From NCBI GenBank assembly GCA_050013075.1, contig JBEKFZ010000050.1, positions 1 to 30,836 on the forward strand: a DNA stretch of 30,836 nt, written 5' to 3'. The notes beneath the pieces were generated by a model. It did not search any database and was not told the origin of the DNA. It saw only the letters and a list, made by a program, of their open reading frames with translations. A program made the translations under genes and the position numbers. Below, piece by piece: positions 1 through 7,404 of this stretch; positions within the stretch are counted from its first letter, which is position 1; every line of letters begins with the position of its first letter. This DNA comes from JBEKIK01 sp050013075. GTDB taxonomy: Bacteria; Planctomycetota; Planctomycetia; Pirellulales; Thermoguttaceae.

Positions 1-366
1 ATTGATGTCGAGTCGGGCACTGCTATTTTGAAGACTACGAATATCAGCAAGACCAATTTGGATATCTACACGGCTACTGCGGCATTATTCGAAGTGTCCG
101 GCGGCACGTATGAGGTGGGCGATATCTCAGGCAGCGGAACCACACAGGTCGATAGCGACGCAAGTTTGACTGCCGCGTCCATCTGCCAAGACACATTAAC
201 CATCGGCAACGACGCGATGGTCACCATCGAATCGATCACCGGCGGGGCGTTAAGCGGCGCAATCACTTCCGTTCCCGAGCCATCCACCCTCGTTCTTCTT
301 GTCGGCGCTTTTGCCATGTTGGGGCTAGCTAAGGCAATCCGTCCCCTGAAGGGGACTAGGGATTAA
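1..366 (+). CDS. PEP-CTERM sorting domain protein, C-terminal part (5' end outside window)
   Basis: The reading frame is open from base 1, so the gene starts upstream; a TTG at 28 is only an internal codon. The visible 121 residues are Thr/Ser/Gly/Ala-rich beta-repeat-like sequence, as in exported autotransporter-like planctomycete proteins. The C-terminus is a classic PEP-CTERM signal: VPEPSTLVLL, a short hydrophobic helix (LVGAFAMLGLA), then a basic tail with K and R residues. PEP-CTERM tails are known to direct exported proteins to an exosortase, which cleaves the tail at the envelope. Export and surface location are inferred from this tail. The function of the body cannot be told from this fragment. 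Confidence 0.85.
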   Translation: MDVESGTAILKTTNISKTNLDIYTATAALFEVSGGTYEVGDISGSGTTQVDSDASLTAASICQDTLTIGNDAMVTIESITGGALSGAITSVPEPSTLVLLVGAFAMLGLAKAIRPLKGTRD

Positions 367-374
367 GGATTGGT

Positions 375-436
375 ATAAAGCCGCGACCGGTGGTCGCGCA
401 AAGGCGGCAGTGAACGGGCGGCATAAAGCCGCAACC
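375..436. repeat. Short direct repeat with a hairpin between the copies
   Basis: ATAAAGCCGCRACC occurs at 375-388 and 423-436, a spacing of 48 bases. The first copy runs into a perfect 7-bp hairpin (CGCGACC 382-388, GGTCGCG 392-398). It lies just after the PEP-CTERM stop codon. Its role is unknown. Confidence 0.5.
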
Positions 437-439
437 AAA

Positions 440-461
440 CCCCCGGTGTATTCACCGGGGG
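440..461 (+). terminator. Hairpin after the PEP-CTERM gene, possible terminator
   Basis: CCCCCGGTG (440-448) and CACCGGGGG (453-461) form a perfect 9-bp stem around a TATT loop, 74 bases after the stop codon. There is no T-run after it, so it may be an RNA-stabilising or factor-assisted terminator rather than a textbook intrinsic one. Confidence 0.5.
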
Positions 462-497
462 CTATTGAGTCTTAGAAAAAGAATGTTGCATAAAAAG

Positions 498-552
498 TCA
501 GAGCCGGGGCGTGTCGCCCCGGTAATTCCGGGCCGACACGGCCCGGCTCTGA
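498..552. repeat. 55-bp structured palindromic repeat, copy A
   Basis: The unit has an outer 6-bp inverted pair (TCAGAG 498-503, CTCTGA 547-552). This encloses two separate 8-bp GC hairpins: 504-511 with 515-522 (TGT loop) and 528-535 with 539-546 (ACA loop). The hairpins are separated by TAATT. A second copy lies at 4910-4964 in the opposite orientation, 52 of 55 bases identical. The design resembles REP/BIME-type elements. Confidence 0.8.
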
Positions 553-683
553 GGCGAAAACGCGACATTTATTACCTGACTCTCAATAAATGCCGCAATC
601 AAACCGCGACCGACCAACCGACCATGCCGACCACGGCTACGCCGCGGTGCCCGATGGTGCCCGTCGCGGCTTTACATAGCAAA

Positions 684-702
684 AGCCCACAGTCTCCGGG
701 CT
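684..702 (-). terminator. Weak possible terminator of the nicotinate phosphoribosyltransferase gene
   Basis: On the minus strand AGCCC and GGGCT pair around a 9-base loop, followed by TTT. The stem touches the stop codon and has only 5 bp, so this is a weak candidate. Confidence 0.25.
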
Positions 703-2174
703 CAGTGATTAAATCCGCGGGCCTGAAGGATAAGTTTTTGCTTGCGTTCGTTAAGGCCATGTTCCAGGCCGACGGGGTATTGGTGCGGATTGACAAATCG
801 CTTTATGCCGCTGTGAAACATGGCGAGTTGTTGCCCGGTTCGTTGACGGATGATTGCCAAGGCCGGAGATTCATAAACTTTTTGACCCTGGCGAAAGATC
901 GGCGCCAGAAGGTCTTCGTGTGCGGCGTCTTTGGGCATGACCTTGCGACGGGTTACGTCGAAGGGATCGACCATGGTGCAATCGCCGCGGATGGGATGTT
1001 CCTCGTCGAAGATCACGTCGCCCGCGCATTGGCCGTCGCGGCGATAGCGCCGCACTTGCAAAACGCCGGAGTTGGAAATCTTTACCGCCTGCTCGGAGAG
1101 TTTTATTTTATGTTCCCAAGGGCCGCCCGATCGCCGTATGCCCGAAAGTTTATACACTCCGCCCAGGGCGGGGTCGTCGTGCGCTGTGACCAGCCTGGTG
1201 CCCACGCCCCAGGCGTCGATCTTGGCGCCCTGCTCTTTCAGGCTGACGATGATATTTTCGTCCAGATCGTTCGAGGCGAATATGACGGCGTTGGGAAAGC
1301 CCGCGTCGTCGAGTATCTCCCGGGCCTGGATGCTCAGCCATGCCAGATCGCCAGAGTCGAGGCGGATGCCGATCATTTCATGCCCTTTTTCGCGCAGCTC
1401 TTGGCCTATTACGGTTGCGTTGCGAACGCCCTGTAAGGTGTCGAAAGTATCGACCAGGAATATGCAGTTATTGGGCATGGCTTGGGCATAAGCCCGGAAC
1501 GAATCGAGTTCGTCGTCGAAGCACATTACCCAACTATGGGCGATGGTTCCTTTTACCGGGATGCCGAAGATGCGTCCGGCAAGCACGTTCGAGGTGGCCT
1601 CGCATCCGCCGATGTATGCCGCACGGGCGGCCGAGAGCGCCCCGTCGATGCCTTGGGCGCGGCGCAGCCCGAATTCCACGACCGGATCGCCCGCGGCGGC
1701 CATCACCACGCGCGCGGCCTTGGTGGCGATAAGCGTCTGGAAGTTGATGATGTTCAGCATCGCCGATTCCAGGAGTTGAGCCTGGACGAGCGGCCCTTTT
1801 ATCCGTAAAAGCGGTTCGTTTGGAAACACCACCGTGCCTTCGGGCACGGCGTCAACGTCGCAGAGCAATTGCAGGTTGCTTAGATATTCGAGAAACGCCC
1901 GATCGAAGAGCGGTTTTTCGTCGTTGCCGCGAAGCGTGGAAAGGCAATCCAGTTCGGCCTGATCGTAACGCAGATTTTCCAGATATTCGACGGCGGTGGC
2001 CAGTCCCGCCGCGACGGTAAATCCGCCGCGAAAAGGATTTTGGCGGAAGAACAGATGAAATACCGCTTCCAGATCCTTCATATCGGTTTTCCAATAGCCG
2101 TAGGCCATGGTCAGTTGATACAGATCGGCGAGCAGTCCCAACGAGGGTTTATAAAGTTCCGCAAGCGTATTCAT
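702..2174 (-). CDS. pncB: Nicotinate phosphoribosyltransferase
   Basis: The enzyme joins nicotinate and PRPP to give nicotinate mononucleotide, the entry step of NAD salvage in the cytosol. The 490-residue protein has the family's N-terminus (LADLYQLTMAYGY, about residues 15-27) and the region EFGLRRAQG (167-175). The segment KGTIAHSWV carries the family's phosphorylated histidine, here His213. IRLDSGDL and SNDLDE, typical of the PRPP-binding barrel, follow. The length is normal for the long bacterial form. The ATG at 2174 has GGAG about 10 bases upstream. It is transcribed away from the moxR cluster. An operator-like palindrome lies 33-56 bases upstream of the start (2207-2230). No other NAD gene is adjacent. 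Confidence 0.95.
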   Translation of the reverse strand: MNTLAELYKPSLGLLADLYQLTMAYGYWKTDMKDLEAVFHLFFRQNPFRGGFTVAAGLATAVEYLENLRYDQAELDCLSTLRGNDEKPLFDRAFLEYLSNLQLLCDVDAVPEGTVVFPNEPLLRIKGPLVQAQLLESAMLNIINFQTLIATKAARVVMAAAGDPVVEFGLRRAQGIDGALSAARAAYIGGCEATSNVLAGRIFGIPVKGTIAHSWVMCFDDELDSFRAYAQAMPNNCIFLVDTFDTLQGVRNATVIGQELREKGHEMIGIRLDSGDLAWLSIQAREILDDAGFPNAVIFASNDLDENIIVSLKEQGAKIDAWGVGTRLVTAHDDPALGGVYKLSGIRRSGGPWEHKIKLSEQAVKISNSGVLQVRRYRRDGQCAGDVIFDEEHPIRGDCTMVDPFDVTRRKVMPKDAAHEDLLAPIFRQGQKVYESPALAIIRQRTGQQLAMFHSGIKRFVNPHQYPVGLEHGLNERKQKLILQARGFNH

Positions 2175-2206
2175 GGTTTTTGACTCCGGGATGGTCTTGG
2201 TGTAAT

Positions 2207-2230
2207 ACTAGACGTTTGCAAACATCTAGT
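2207..2230. promoter_or_regulatory. Operator-like 24-bp palindrome upstream of pncB
   Basis: ACTAGA (2207-2212) and TCTAGT (2225-2230) flank the perfect 10-mer GTTTGCAAAC (2214-2223). One base pair (2213/2224) breaks the symmetry. The size, symmetry and position just upstream of the start fit a dimeric repressor site. The regulator is unknown; NrtR- or NiaR-type NAD repressors are possibilities only because of the neighbouring gene. Confidence 0.5.
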
Positions 2231-2275
2231 CGATGGCCCCCTATCGGCGGAGGAGGTTTTGGAGTATAAAAATAA

Positions 2276-2317
2276 GTGGACAGTGGGCAGTGGATAGTGG
2301 GCGGTAGACAGTGATAA
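2276..2317. repeat. Degenerate heptamer array (GTGGRCA word), 6 units
   Basis: Six consecutive 7-base units: GTGGACA, GTGGGCA, GTGGATA, GTGGGCG, GTAGACA, GTGATAA. The period is exact while single bases vary. It lies in the intergenic space between pncB and moxR. Confidence 0.75.
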
Positions 2318-2391
2318 ATCGTCTATTGATTGTCGTATTCATCGTTTATTTATAATCAGATAAATAATATCGTATGGAGCATGGAAAAACT

Positions 2392-2409
2392 CCGGGAGCA
2401 AGCTCCCGG
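2392..2409. repeat. GC-rich hairpin between pncB and moxR
   Basis: CCGGGAG (2392-2398) pairs with CTCCCGG (2403-2409) around a CAAG loop; CTAAACTTTT follows on the plus strand. No plus-strand gene ends just upstream, so a leader hairpin of the moxR transcript or a palindromic element is more likely than a gene-end terminator. Confidence 0.45.
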
Positions 2410-2434
2410 GCTAAACTTTTAATGAGACATTCAT

Positions 2435-2462
2435 AACTGAAAACTGATCACTGAAAACTGAA
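2435..2462. repeat. Degenerate heptamer array (AACTGAA word), 4 units
   Basis: Units AACTGAA, AACTGAT, CACTGAA, AACTGAA in exact 7-base phase, ending 11 bases before the moxR start. The word is the reverse complement of the TTCAGTT array at 3436-3477. Confidence 0.75.
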
Positions 2463-2473
2463 AATCTTGTCAC

Positions 2474-3415
2474 ATGAACGAGCACGTCGGGAATCTCATC
2501 GCGAAACTTCAAAACAACATCGCCCAGGCCGTGCTGGGCAAGGACGAAGTCATTCGGCTGACCGTCGTGGCCCTGCTGGCGGGCGAACACGTGCTTTTGG
2601 AAGACGTGCCGGGCGTGGGCAAGACTTTGACCGGCAAGGCCGTGGCGCGGAGCGTGTCGGGCGAGTTCCGCCGCATCCAATTTACTCCGGATCTCATGCC
2701 CACCGACATTACCGGCAGCAGCGTGTTCAACAGCCGCACGCAGGAATTCACATTCAATCGCGGCCCGATCTTCGCCAATATCGTGCTGGCCGACGAGATC
2801 AATCGGGCAACGCCGCGAACCCAAAGCGCATTGTTGGAGGCAATGAGCGAGCGGCAAGTATCGGTCGACGGGCAGACGAACCCGCTGCCCCGGCCGTTCA
2901 TGGTCATCGCCACGCAAAACCCGGCCGAGTTCGAGGGCACTTATCCCTTGCCAGAAAGCCAGCTCGACCGTTTCCTGCTGCGCATTCCGATGGGGTATCC
3001 GGCCCGGGAGATCGAACTGCGCGTGCTGGGTAGCCATCGCGAGGGCGAACCGGTCGATAATCTTCAACCGGTTTTGACCTGCGAGCAGATCGTGTCGCTG
3101 CAAGGCGACGTGCGCAGGGTAAAGGTCGATGATTCCATCAATAATTACCTGTTGGACATCGTCGAGTCCACGCGCCGGTGCGACGAATTGCACGTTGGAG
3201 TCAGTCCGCGCGGGGCCTTGGCTTTGTACCGGGCCGCGCAGGCATCGGCGCTGGTGGCCGGGCGCGAGTATGTTGTGCCCGACGACGTAAAATCGCTGGC
3301 CCTGCCCGTGCTGGCCCATCGGGTCATAAGCAAAGGCTACCTGCACGGGGGCCAGCGCGAGGCCGTGGAGGCGCTGATCCAGCGGCTTGTGGATGAGGTG
3401 CACGTGCCGAGATAA
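2474..3415 (+). CDS. MoxR-family AAA+ ATPase
   Basis: A cytosolic AAA+ ATPase of the MoxR group (313 aa). Known members act as chaperones that help assemble or activate partner protein complexes. Visible motifs: Walker A VPGVGKT (45-51), Walker B VLADEIN (104-110), the sensor stretch ATQNP, and the helical lid with the VSPRGALAL motif near residue 245. Two genes that typically accompany MoxR follow on the same strand: a DUF58 protein at 3649 and a transglutaminase-like membrane protein at 4982. The set is a known conserved module, probably for envelope or peptidoglycan-related work; the exact target is not established. The ATG at 2474 gives a full-length N-terminus, with no strong Shine-Dalgarno. 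Confidence 0.92.
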   Translation: MNEHVGNLIAKLQNNIAQAVLGKDEVIRLTVVALLAGEHVLLEDVPGVGKTLTGKAVARSVSGEFRRIQFTPDLMPTDITGSSVFNSRTQEFTFNRGPIFANIVLADEINRATPRTQSALLEAMSERQVSVDGQTNPLPRPFMVIATQNPAEFEGTYPLPESQLDRFLLRIPMGYPAREIELRVLGSHREGEPVDNLQPVLTCEQIVSLQGDVRRVKVDDSINNYLLDIVESTRRCDELHVGVSPRGALALYRAAQASALVAGREYVVPDDVKSLALPVLAHRVISKGYLHGGQREAVEALIQRLVDEVHVPR

Positions 3416-3435
3416 TATTTAGAGATAGGACTAAA

Positions 3436-3477
3436 TTTAGTTCTCGGTTTTCAGTAATCAGTTTTCAGTTATAAGTA
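3436..3477. repeat. Degenerate heptamer array (TTCAGTT word), 6 units
   Basis: Units TTTAGTT, CTCGGTT, TTCAGTA, ATCAGTT, TTCAGTT, ATAAGTA in exact 7-base phase, starting 21 bases after moxR. Confidence 0.75.
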
Positions 3478-3524
3478 CAGTGTACGAAGTAGAGAGACAA
3501 GTCGCGCAAGTGCTTATGATTGTT

Positions 3525-3566
3525 CAATTTGCAATTTGAAATTTGCAATTACCAATTTGCAATAAA
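3525..3566. repeat. Degenerate heptamer array (CAATTTG word), 6 units
   Basis: Units CAATTTG, CAATTTG, AAATTTG, CAATTAC, CAATTTG, CAATAAA. Same spacer as the arrays at 3436 and 3604, but an unrelated word. Confidence 0.75.
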
Positions 3567-3603
3567 AAAACATGCGCACAAAATATGCTCAAACATCAAC
3601 ACA

Positions 3604-3645
3604 AAGACTAATTTCTAATCGCTAATCCCTATTAACTATTACCTA
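3604..3645. repeat. Degenerate heptamer array (NNNNCTA word), 6 units
   Basis: Units AAGACTA, ATTTCTA, ATCGCTA, ATCCCTA, TTAACTA, TTACCTA. Only the CTA phase is kept strictly. It ends 3 bases before the ATG of the DUF58 gene, so it fills the position where a ribosome binding site would be. Confidence 0.65.
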
Positions 3646-3648
3646 CCC

Positions 3649-4869
3649 ATGTTCCGCCGTCCGCACACCACGATCTGCCGCGAGGGTTGGTACTATTTAT
3701 TGGTCACGGCGGTAGTTTTTGCCGGGGCGATGGTAAAGGAAGTGAACCTGCTGTTGTTGCTCTCCGGGATGATGCTGGGATTGTTGCTTTTTCATTGGCA
3801 GGTGCTTTTTGTTTCGCTTAGGGGAATGGAATTGCAGCGTAAGGCCCCGTCGGCCGTGTGCGCCGGGGATCTGTTGGCCGTCGGTTTGCGATTGAGCAAT
3901 ACCCGGGCGCGATTCGGCAGTTGGGCGATCACCGTCGAAGAGCGTATTCAACGCGAGCCGGGCGGATCAGGGACGAATCTCGGCCGCGAGCATCAGCATA
4001 ATAAACACAACCACGACAAGCCGATTTTTACAAGCGTGTTTTTTCCTTATATTCCCGCCGGCGAGGAGTGCGCCGGCACTTATCGCGGCCGGCTGGTGCG
4101 GCGCGGGCGATATCGGCTGGGGCCGATGCGGATTTCCTCGCGATTTCCCTTCGGGCTTTTTTCCCGCAAGCTTGCAATCGGCCAAAGCGAGACGGTTTAT
4201 GTATATCCGCGTCTGGGCCGGCTAACTCGGCGCTGGCTTGGGCGGCGCAGACAGGCATTGGCCGGGGCTGACCGGCGGCAACGCCGGGGCGGGCCTGAAG
4301 GCGATTTTTACGGGGTCCGCGAGTGGCGCGGCGGCGACAGCCTGCGCCTGATGCACTGGCGCAGTTCCGCGCGGACCGGCAAATTCGTGGTCCGCCAATT
4401 CGAACAGCCGCACAACCGCGACGCGGCCGTTTTATTGGACCTTTGGCTGCCCGAACAACCGACGGACGAACAACTGGAAAACGTGGAGCTGGCCGTCAGC
4501 TTTGCCGCCACGGTCCTGGCCGATTTATGCCGCCAGGGCGGAGGCAATGCGCATTTGGGCGTGTACGACGGTGAGCCTCGGTGCGTGGGCGGCCCGGCCT
4601 CGGCCGCGCTGTTGCAAGACATGATGAAGACCCTTGCCGTGCTCGAGGCGCGGACCGGCGATAGCCTGCCGCAATTCCTCGAACACGTCTTGGGCAATAT
4701 GGCCTCGGGCACGGAGATCGTGCTGATCTCGACCCGGGCGGTGGATATATCCGACGGCAAGCGGTTTGCCGCCATTTGGTCGAACCCGGCACTTCATGCC
4801 GCCGCCGGGCACATCCGATCAATCGATGCTTCGAGCGATGAATTGGAGGAGTTTTTTATCGCGGAATGA
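3649..4869 (+). CDS. DUF58 domain protein, membrane-anchored
   Basis: A 406-residue protein with two hydrophobic segments near the N-terminus (about 13-28 and 34-52). A soluble region follows. The DUF58 signature is visible as FYGVREWRGGD, then LMHWRSSARTGKFVVRQFE, around residues 222-255. The C-terminal half resembles a von Willebrand A-like fold (VLLDLW, later ASGTEIVLIST), as is usual for the family. DUF58 proteins are almost always encoded next to MoxR ATPases, as here, and are presumed partners or substrates of them. The biochemical function is not known. The ATG at 3649 has no recognisable Shine-Dalgarno, because a heptamer array occupies that site. Confidence 0.9.
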   Translation: MFRRPHTTICREGWYYLLVTAVVFAGAMVKEVNLLLLLSGMMLGLLLFHWQVLFVSLRGMELQRKAPSAVCAGDLLAVGLRLSNTRARFGSWAITVEERIQREPGGSGTNLGREHQHNKHNHDKPIFTSVFFPYIPAGEECAGTYRGRLVRRGRYRLGPMRISSRFPFGLFSRKLAIGQSETVYVYPRLGRLTRRWLGRRRQALAGADRRQRRGGPEGDFYGVREWRGGDSLRLMHWRSSARTGKFVVRQFEQPHNRDAAVLLDLWLPEQPTDEQLENVELAVSFAATVLADLCRQGGGNAHLGVYDGEPRCVGGPASAALLQDMMKTLAVLEARTGDSLPQFLEHVLGNMASGTEIVLISTRAVDISDGKRFAAIWSNPALHAAAGHIRSIDASSDELEEFFIAE

Positions 4870-4909
4870 GACATAAACAAATGGAAAATCCTCCCGGCAT
4901 TTTATCCCA

Positions 4910-4964
4910 TCAGAGCCGGGCCGTATCGGCCCGGAATTACCGGGGCTACACGCCCCGGCTCCGA
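4910..4964. repeat. 55-bp structured palindromic repeat, copy B (inverted relative to copy A)
   Basis: The reverse complement of 498-552 with three differences. One is in a hairpin loop, one is in a loop-closing pair, and one turns an outer stem pair into a G.U wobble, so the fold survives. The copy sits between the DUF58 and transglutaminase genes and ends 17 bases before the latter's start. Confidence 0.8.
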
Positions 4965-4981
4965 CACTCAATAAAACAACG

Positions 4982-7315
4982 ATGCAACTGAAACGCCTGC
5001 TGCAAATCACGATGGCGGCCATAGCCGCGCTGGGGACTTTGCTCTTGAGCATGGGCCAGCGCGATTTGGTTTTGCCGTTGGTGATGATACTGGCGGCGGG
5101 CACTTCGGTGTGGCTTACCGACGTTAGAGGTCTGTTGCGATTGAATCGGACGGTGGCGAATATCGCCATGCTTGTGGCCGCGGCGGTTTCGGTGCGTGAA
5201 TTAATAATGTATCGCGGGGAAATGCAAGCCGTCGGTTTTGCGCGGCTGTTGATATACCTGCAGATCATCGTGCTGTTTCAAAAGAAAGACGCGCGAAGCT
5301 ACTGGCTTTTGATCGTGCTCAGTATGTTGCAGGTGATCGTGGCGGCGTTGTTCAGTCAGGGCGTCGTTTTCGGTTTGATGCTGATAATATACATGCTGAT
5401 AGCCTCGCTGGGATTGACGCTGCTGGTGTTCCATCGGCAGTGGGAGGAGTTCTTGCCGGTGGAAAACCCAATGCCTGTCTCCGCCCCCGGCCGCTGGCCC
5501 CTGGCCGGCCAGAAGTCCGATTTTGCCGGCGCAAGTGCGGGCGGGATGGACCTTGGACTGGGCCGGGAGCTTTACTCGCGGCTTGCGGGCGTGGGCATGA
5601 GGACCATCGCCGTGACGGTGGTGTTGTTTATTTTTCTCCCCCGCTTCGGTCAAGTGGGCTGGATGGGCGAGATCATGGGCAACACGCAAACGGTGGGCTT
5701 CGACGACAAGGTCAATCTCGGCGAATTCGGCCAGATTATCGAAAATCCCGGCGAAGTGATGCGGATTCGCTTTTTCGACCATACTACCGACGCGCCTTAT
5801 GAGGTTTACGGTCCGATTTATCTGCGCGGGGCGGTGTTGATGAATTACAAACGGGGGCAATGGAGCGTGGGCCGGCCGGCAGTTACGCTGGGGATTACTA
5901 CTTTGGAGCGCAGGCATAACGAACGTTTGCCGGCGAATCTTGTCCGGCAGGAGTGCATCATCGAGGGCCTGGACCGGCCCGAGCTGTTTTACGTCGCTCC
6001 GTACGTGCCCGTCAACTCGGATATATACATTACCGTGGACGAATCGCAGTTGCGGCTGTTGCGATCGGAGAATCTCCGCGGACAGCGTTTCAGATATCAA
6101 ATAGGCACCACGGCGCTGGTCAAGGGCCGGCAACAGTTTTTGACGCCCATAGCGCGGGGCGAGAATTATGATGCGGCCTTGCGCATCGCTCAGCCCGATG
6201 GGGAAAACGGCCTGCCGAATCTCGCTCGCCTGGCCCAGAGTTGGATCGATGAATCGAAACTGCCGCAGGAAGATCGCGCCGGCCGGGCGCGGTACCTGGA
6301 GCGGAAACTGGCCCTCTCGGGCATGTTTAAATACAGCCTGGAAAGCCAGAACCGCGACCCCGCGATCGATCCCATCGAAGATTTCGTGACCAAGCACCGC
6401 GCCGGGCATTGCGAATACTTCGCCACTGCGCTGACCCTGATGCTCCGCAGCCAGCGCATCCCGGCGCGGATGGTGGTCGGTTATTGCACCGATGAATGGA
6501 ACGAGATCGGCCAGTGTTATCAAGTCCGCCAGTTGCACTCGCATACCTGGGTGGAATGTTACCTGCGTCCCGGCCAGATTCCGCGCGAATTGGTGCACGG
6601 CGAAGACGTTTGGAATTGGTCGAAATTCGGCGGCTGGTTGCAGTTGGATCCCACGCCGGAAGGCCGGGCAAGTTCCCAGGCCGGTTGGTGGAGCCCGATC
6701 GGCAATGCCTTCCAGTGGTTCGATTATGCCTGGTCGTATTACGTGGTGGAGTTGAATTATGAACGGCAGCGGAACGCGATATTTCGGCCCATTGCGCAAG
6801 CGTTCACGTTTTTATATAAATCGGTTTTCAACACACAAACTTGGCGCAACTTGTATAAACATATCGGCGATGCTTTGCATCTAAGCGGCTTGCCCGGGGC
6901 GATTGCTTGGGGATTGCTCGTTGCGGCAAGTCTGGTCTCGGCGGCCTTGCTGGGTTTTTTGTGTTGGTTAGCCCGGCGTCTGGGGGAAAAATTGTGGCGG
7001 CGATTATCCGGCCGTTGCCCGAAACACCGGGACGGTCCCCGAGTAGAAGTGGAATTTTACCGCCGCCTGGAAGGGCTTTTGGCCGCGCGCGGCCTGGTCC
7101 GCTCCGCCGGTCAAACCCAACGCGAATTCGCCTGCTGGGCCGGATGCAGCCTGGCGGCCGTTTGCGGCGAAACCGGCTTGGCGTTGTTGCCCGTTCGCGT
7201 GGCCGAGGCTTTTTACCGCGTTCGATTCGGCCGGCTCCCCCTGGACAACGCCCAAGCCGAGGCGGTACAACAATCGCTGGCCCAAATCGCCGCTTGCGAC
7301 GTTAACAGGGGCTAA
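4982..7315 (+). CDS. TgpA-like transglutaminase membrane protein
   Basis: A 777-residue membrane protein. The N-terminus carries about six transmembrane segments, up to the one near residue 215. A large extracytoplasmic region with a transglutaminase core follows. Its likely Cys-His-Asp triad is Cys477 (in GHCEYFATAL), His521 (in HSHTWVE) and Asp556 (in LQLDPTPEG). Another transmembrane helix lies near 640-660 (LLVAASLVSAALLGFL). The tail matches the DUF4129 type (FYRRLEGLLAARG, then GQTQREFA). This is the layout of Pseudomonas TgpA, an inner-membrane protein with a periplasmic transglutaminase domain. The substrate is unknown. It completes the MoxR-DUF58-transglutaminase module and is probably co-expressed with both. 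Confidence 0.92.
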   Translation: MQLKRLLQITMAAIAALGTLLLSMGQRDLVLPLVMILAAGTSVWLTDVRGLLRLNRTVANIAMLVAAAVSVRELIMYRGEMQAVGFARLLIYLQIIVLFQKKDARSYWLLIVLSMLQVIVAALFSQGVVFGLMLIIYMLIASLGLTLLVFHRQWEEFLPVENPMPVSAPGRWPLAGQKSDFAGASAGGMDLGLGRELYSRLAGVGMRTIAVTVVLFIFLPRFGQVGWMGEIMGNTQTVGFDDKVNLGEFGQIIENPGEVMRIRFFDHTTDAPYEVYGPIYLRGAVLMNYKRGQWSVGRPAVTLGITTLERRHNERLPANLVRQECIIEGLDRPELFYVAPYVPVNSDIYITVDESQLRLLRSENLRGQRFRYQIGTTALVKGRQQFLTPIARGENYDAALRIAQPDGENGLPNLARLAQSWIDESKLPQEDRAGRARYLERKLALSGMFKYSLESQNRDPAIDPIEDFVTKHRAGHCEYFATALTLMLRSQRIPARMVVGYCTDEWNEIGQCYQVRQLHSHTWVECYLRPGQIPRELVHGEDVWNWSKFGGWLQLDPTPEGRASSQAGWWSPIGNAFQWFDYAWSYYVVELNYERQRNAIFRPIAQAFTFLYKSVFNTQTWRNLYKHIGDALHLSGLPGAIAWGLLVAASLVSAALLGFLCWLARRLGEKLWRRLSGRCPKHRDGPRVEVEFYRRLEGLLAARGLVRSAGQTQREFACWAGCSLAAVCGETGLALLPVRVAEAFYRVRFGRLPLDNAQAEAVQQSLAQIAACDVNRG

Positions 7316-7343
7316 CCCATCGCATTTTAGTGTGTGGTTTTTA

Positions 7344-7371
7344 TTGCAATTTACATTTTGCAATGTGCAAT
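7344..7371. repeat. Degenerate heptamer array (TTGCAAT word), 4 units
   Basis: Units TTGCAAT, TTACATT, TTGCAAT, GTGCAAT between the transglutaminase gene and the GTPase gene; CAATTTG follows, the word of the array at 3525. Confidence 0.65.
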
Positions 7372-7404
7372 CAATTTGAAGTTGTCCCCGCGGAGAACAT
7401 CGTC

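Noticed and set aside
465..1436. 323-residue plus-strand frame
   Set aside because: It covers the 55-bp repeat and the antisense of pncB, and no domain is visible.
2411..3403. 330-residue minus-strand frame opposite moxR
   Set aside because: Antisense shadow: the plus-strand frame has all AAA+ motifs, and this one reads a heptamer array at its N-terminus.
5201..6799. 532-residue open frame on the minus strand
   Set aside because: It is antisense to the transglutaminase gene, His/Arg/Gln-rich with no recognisable domain, and follows from the codon bias of the real gene.
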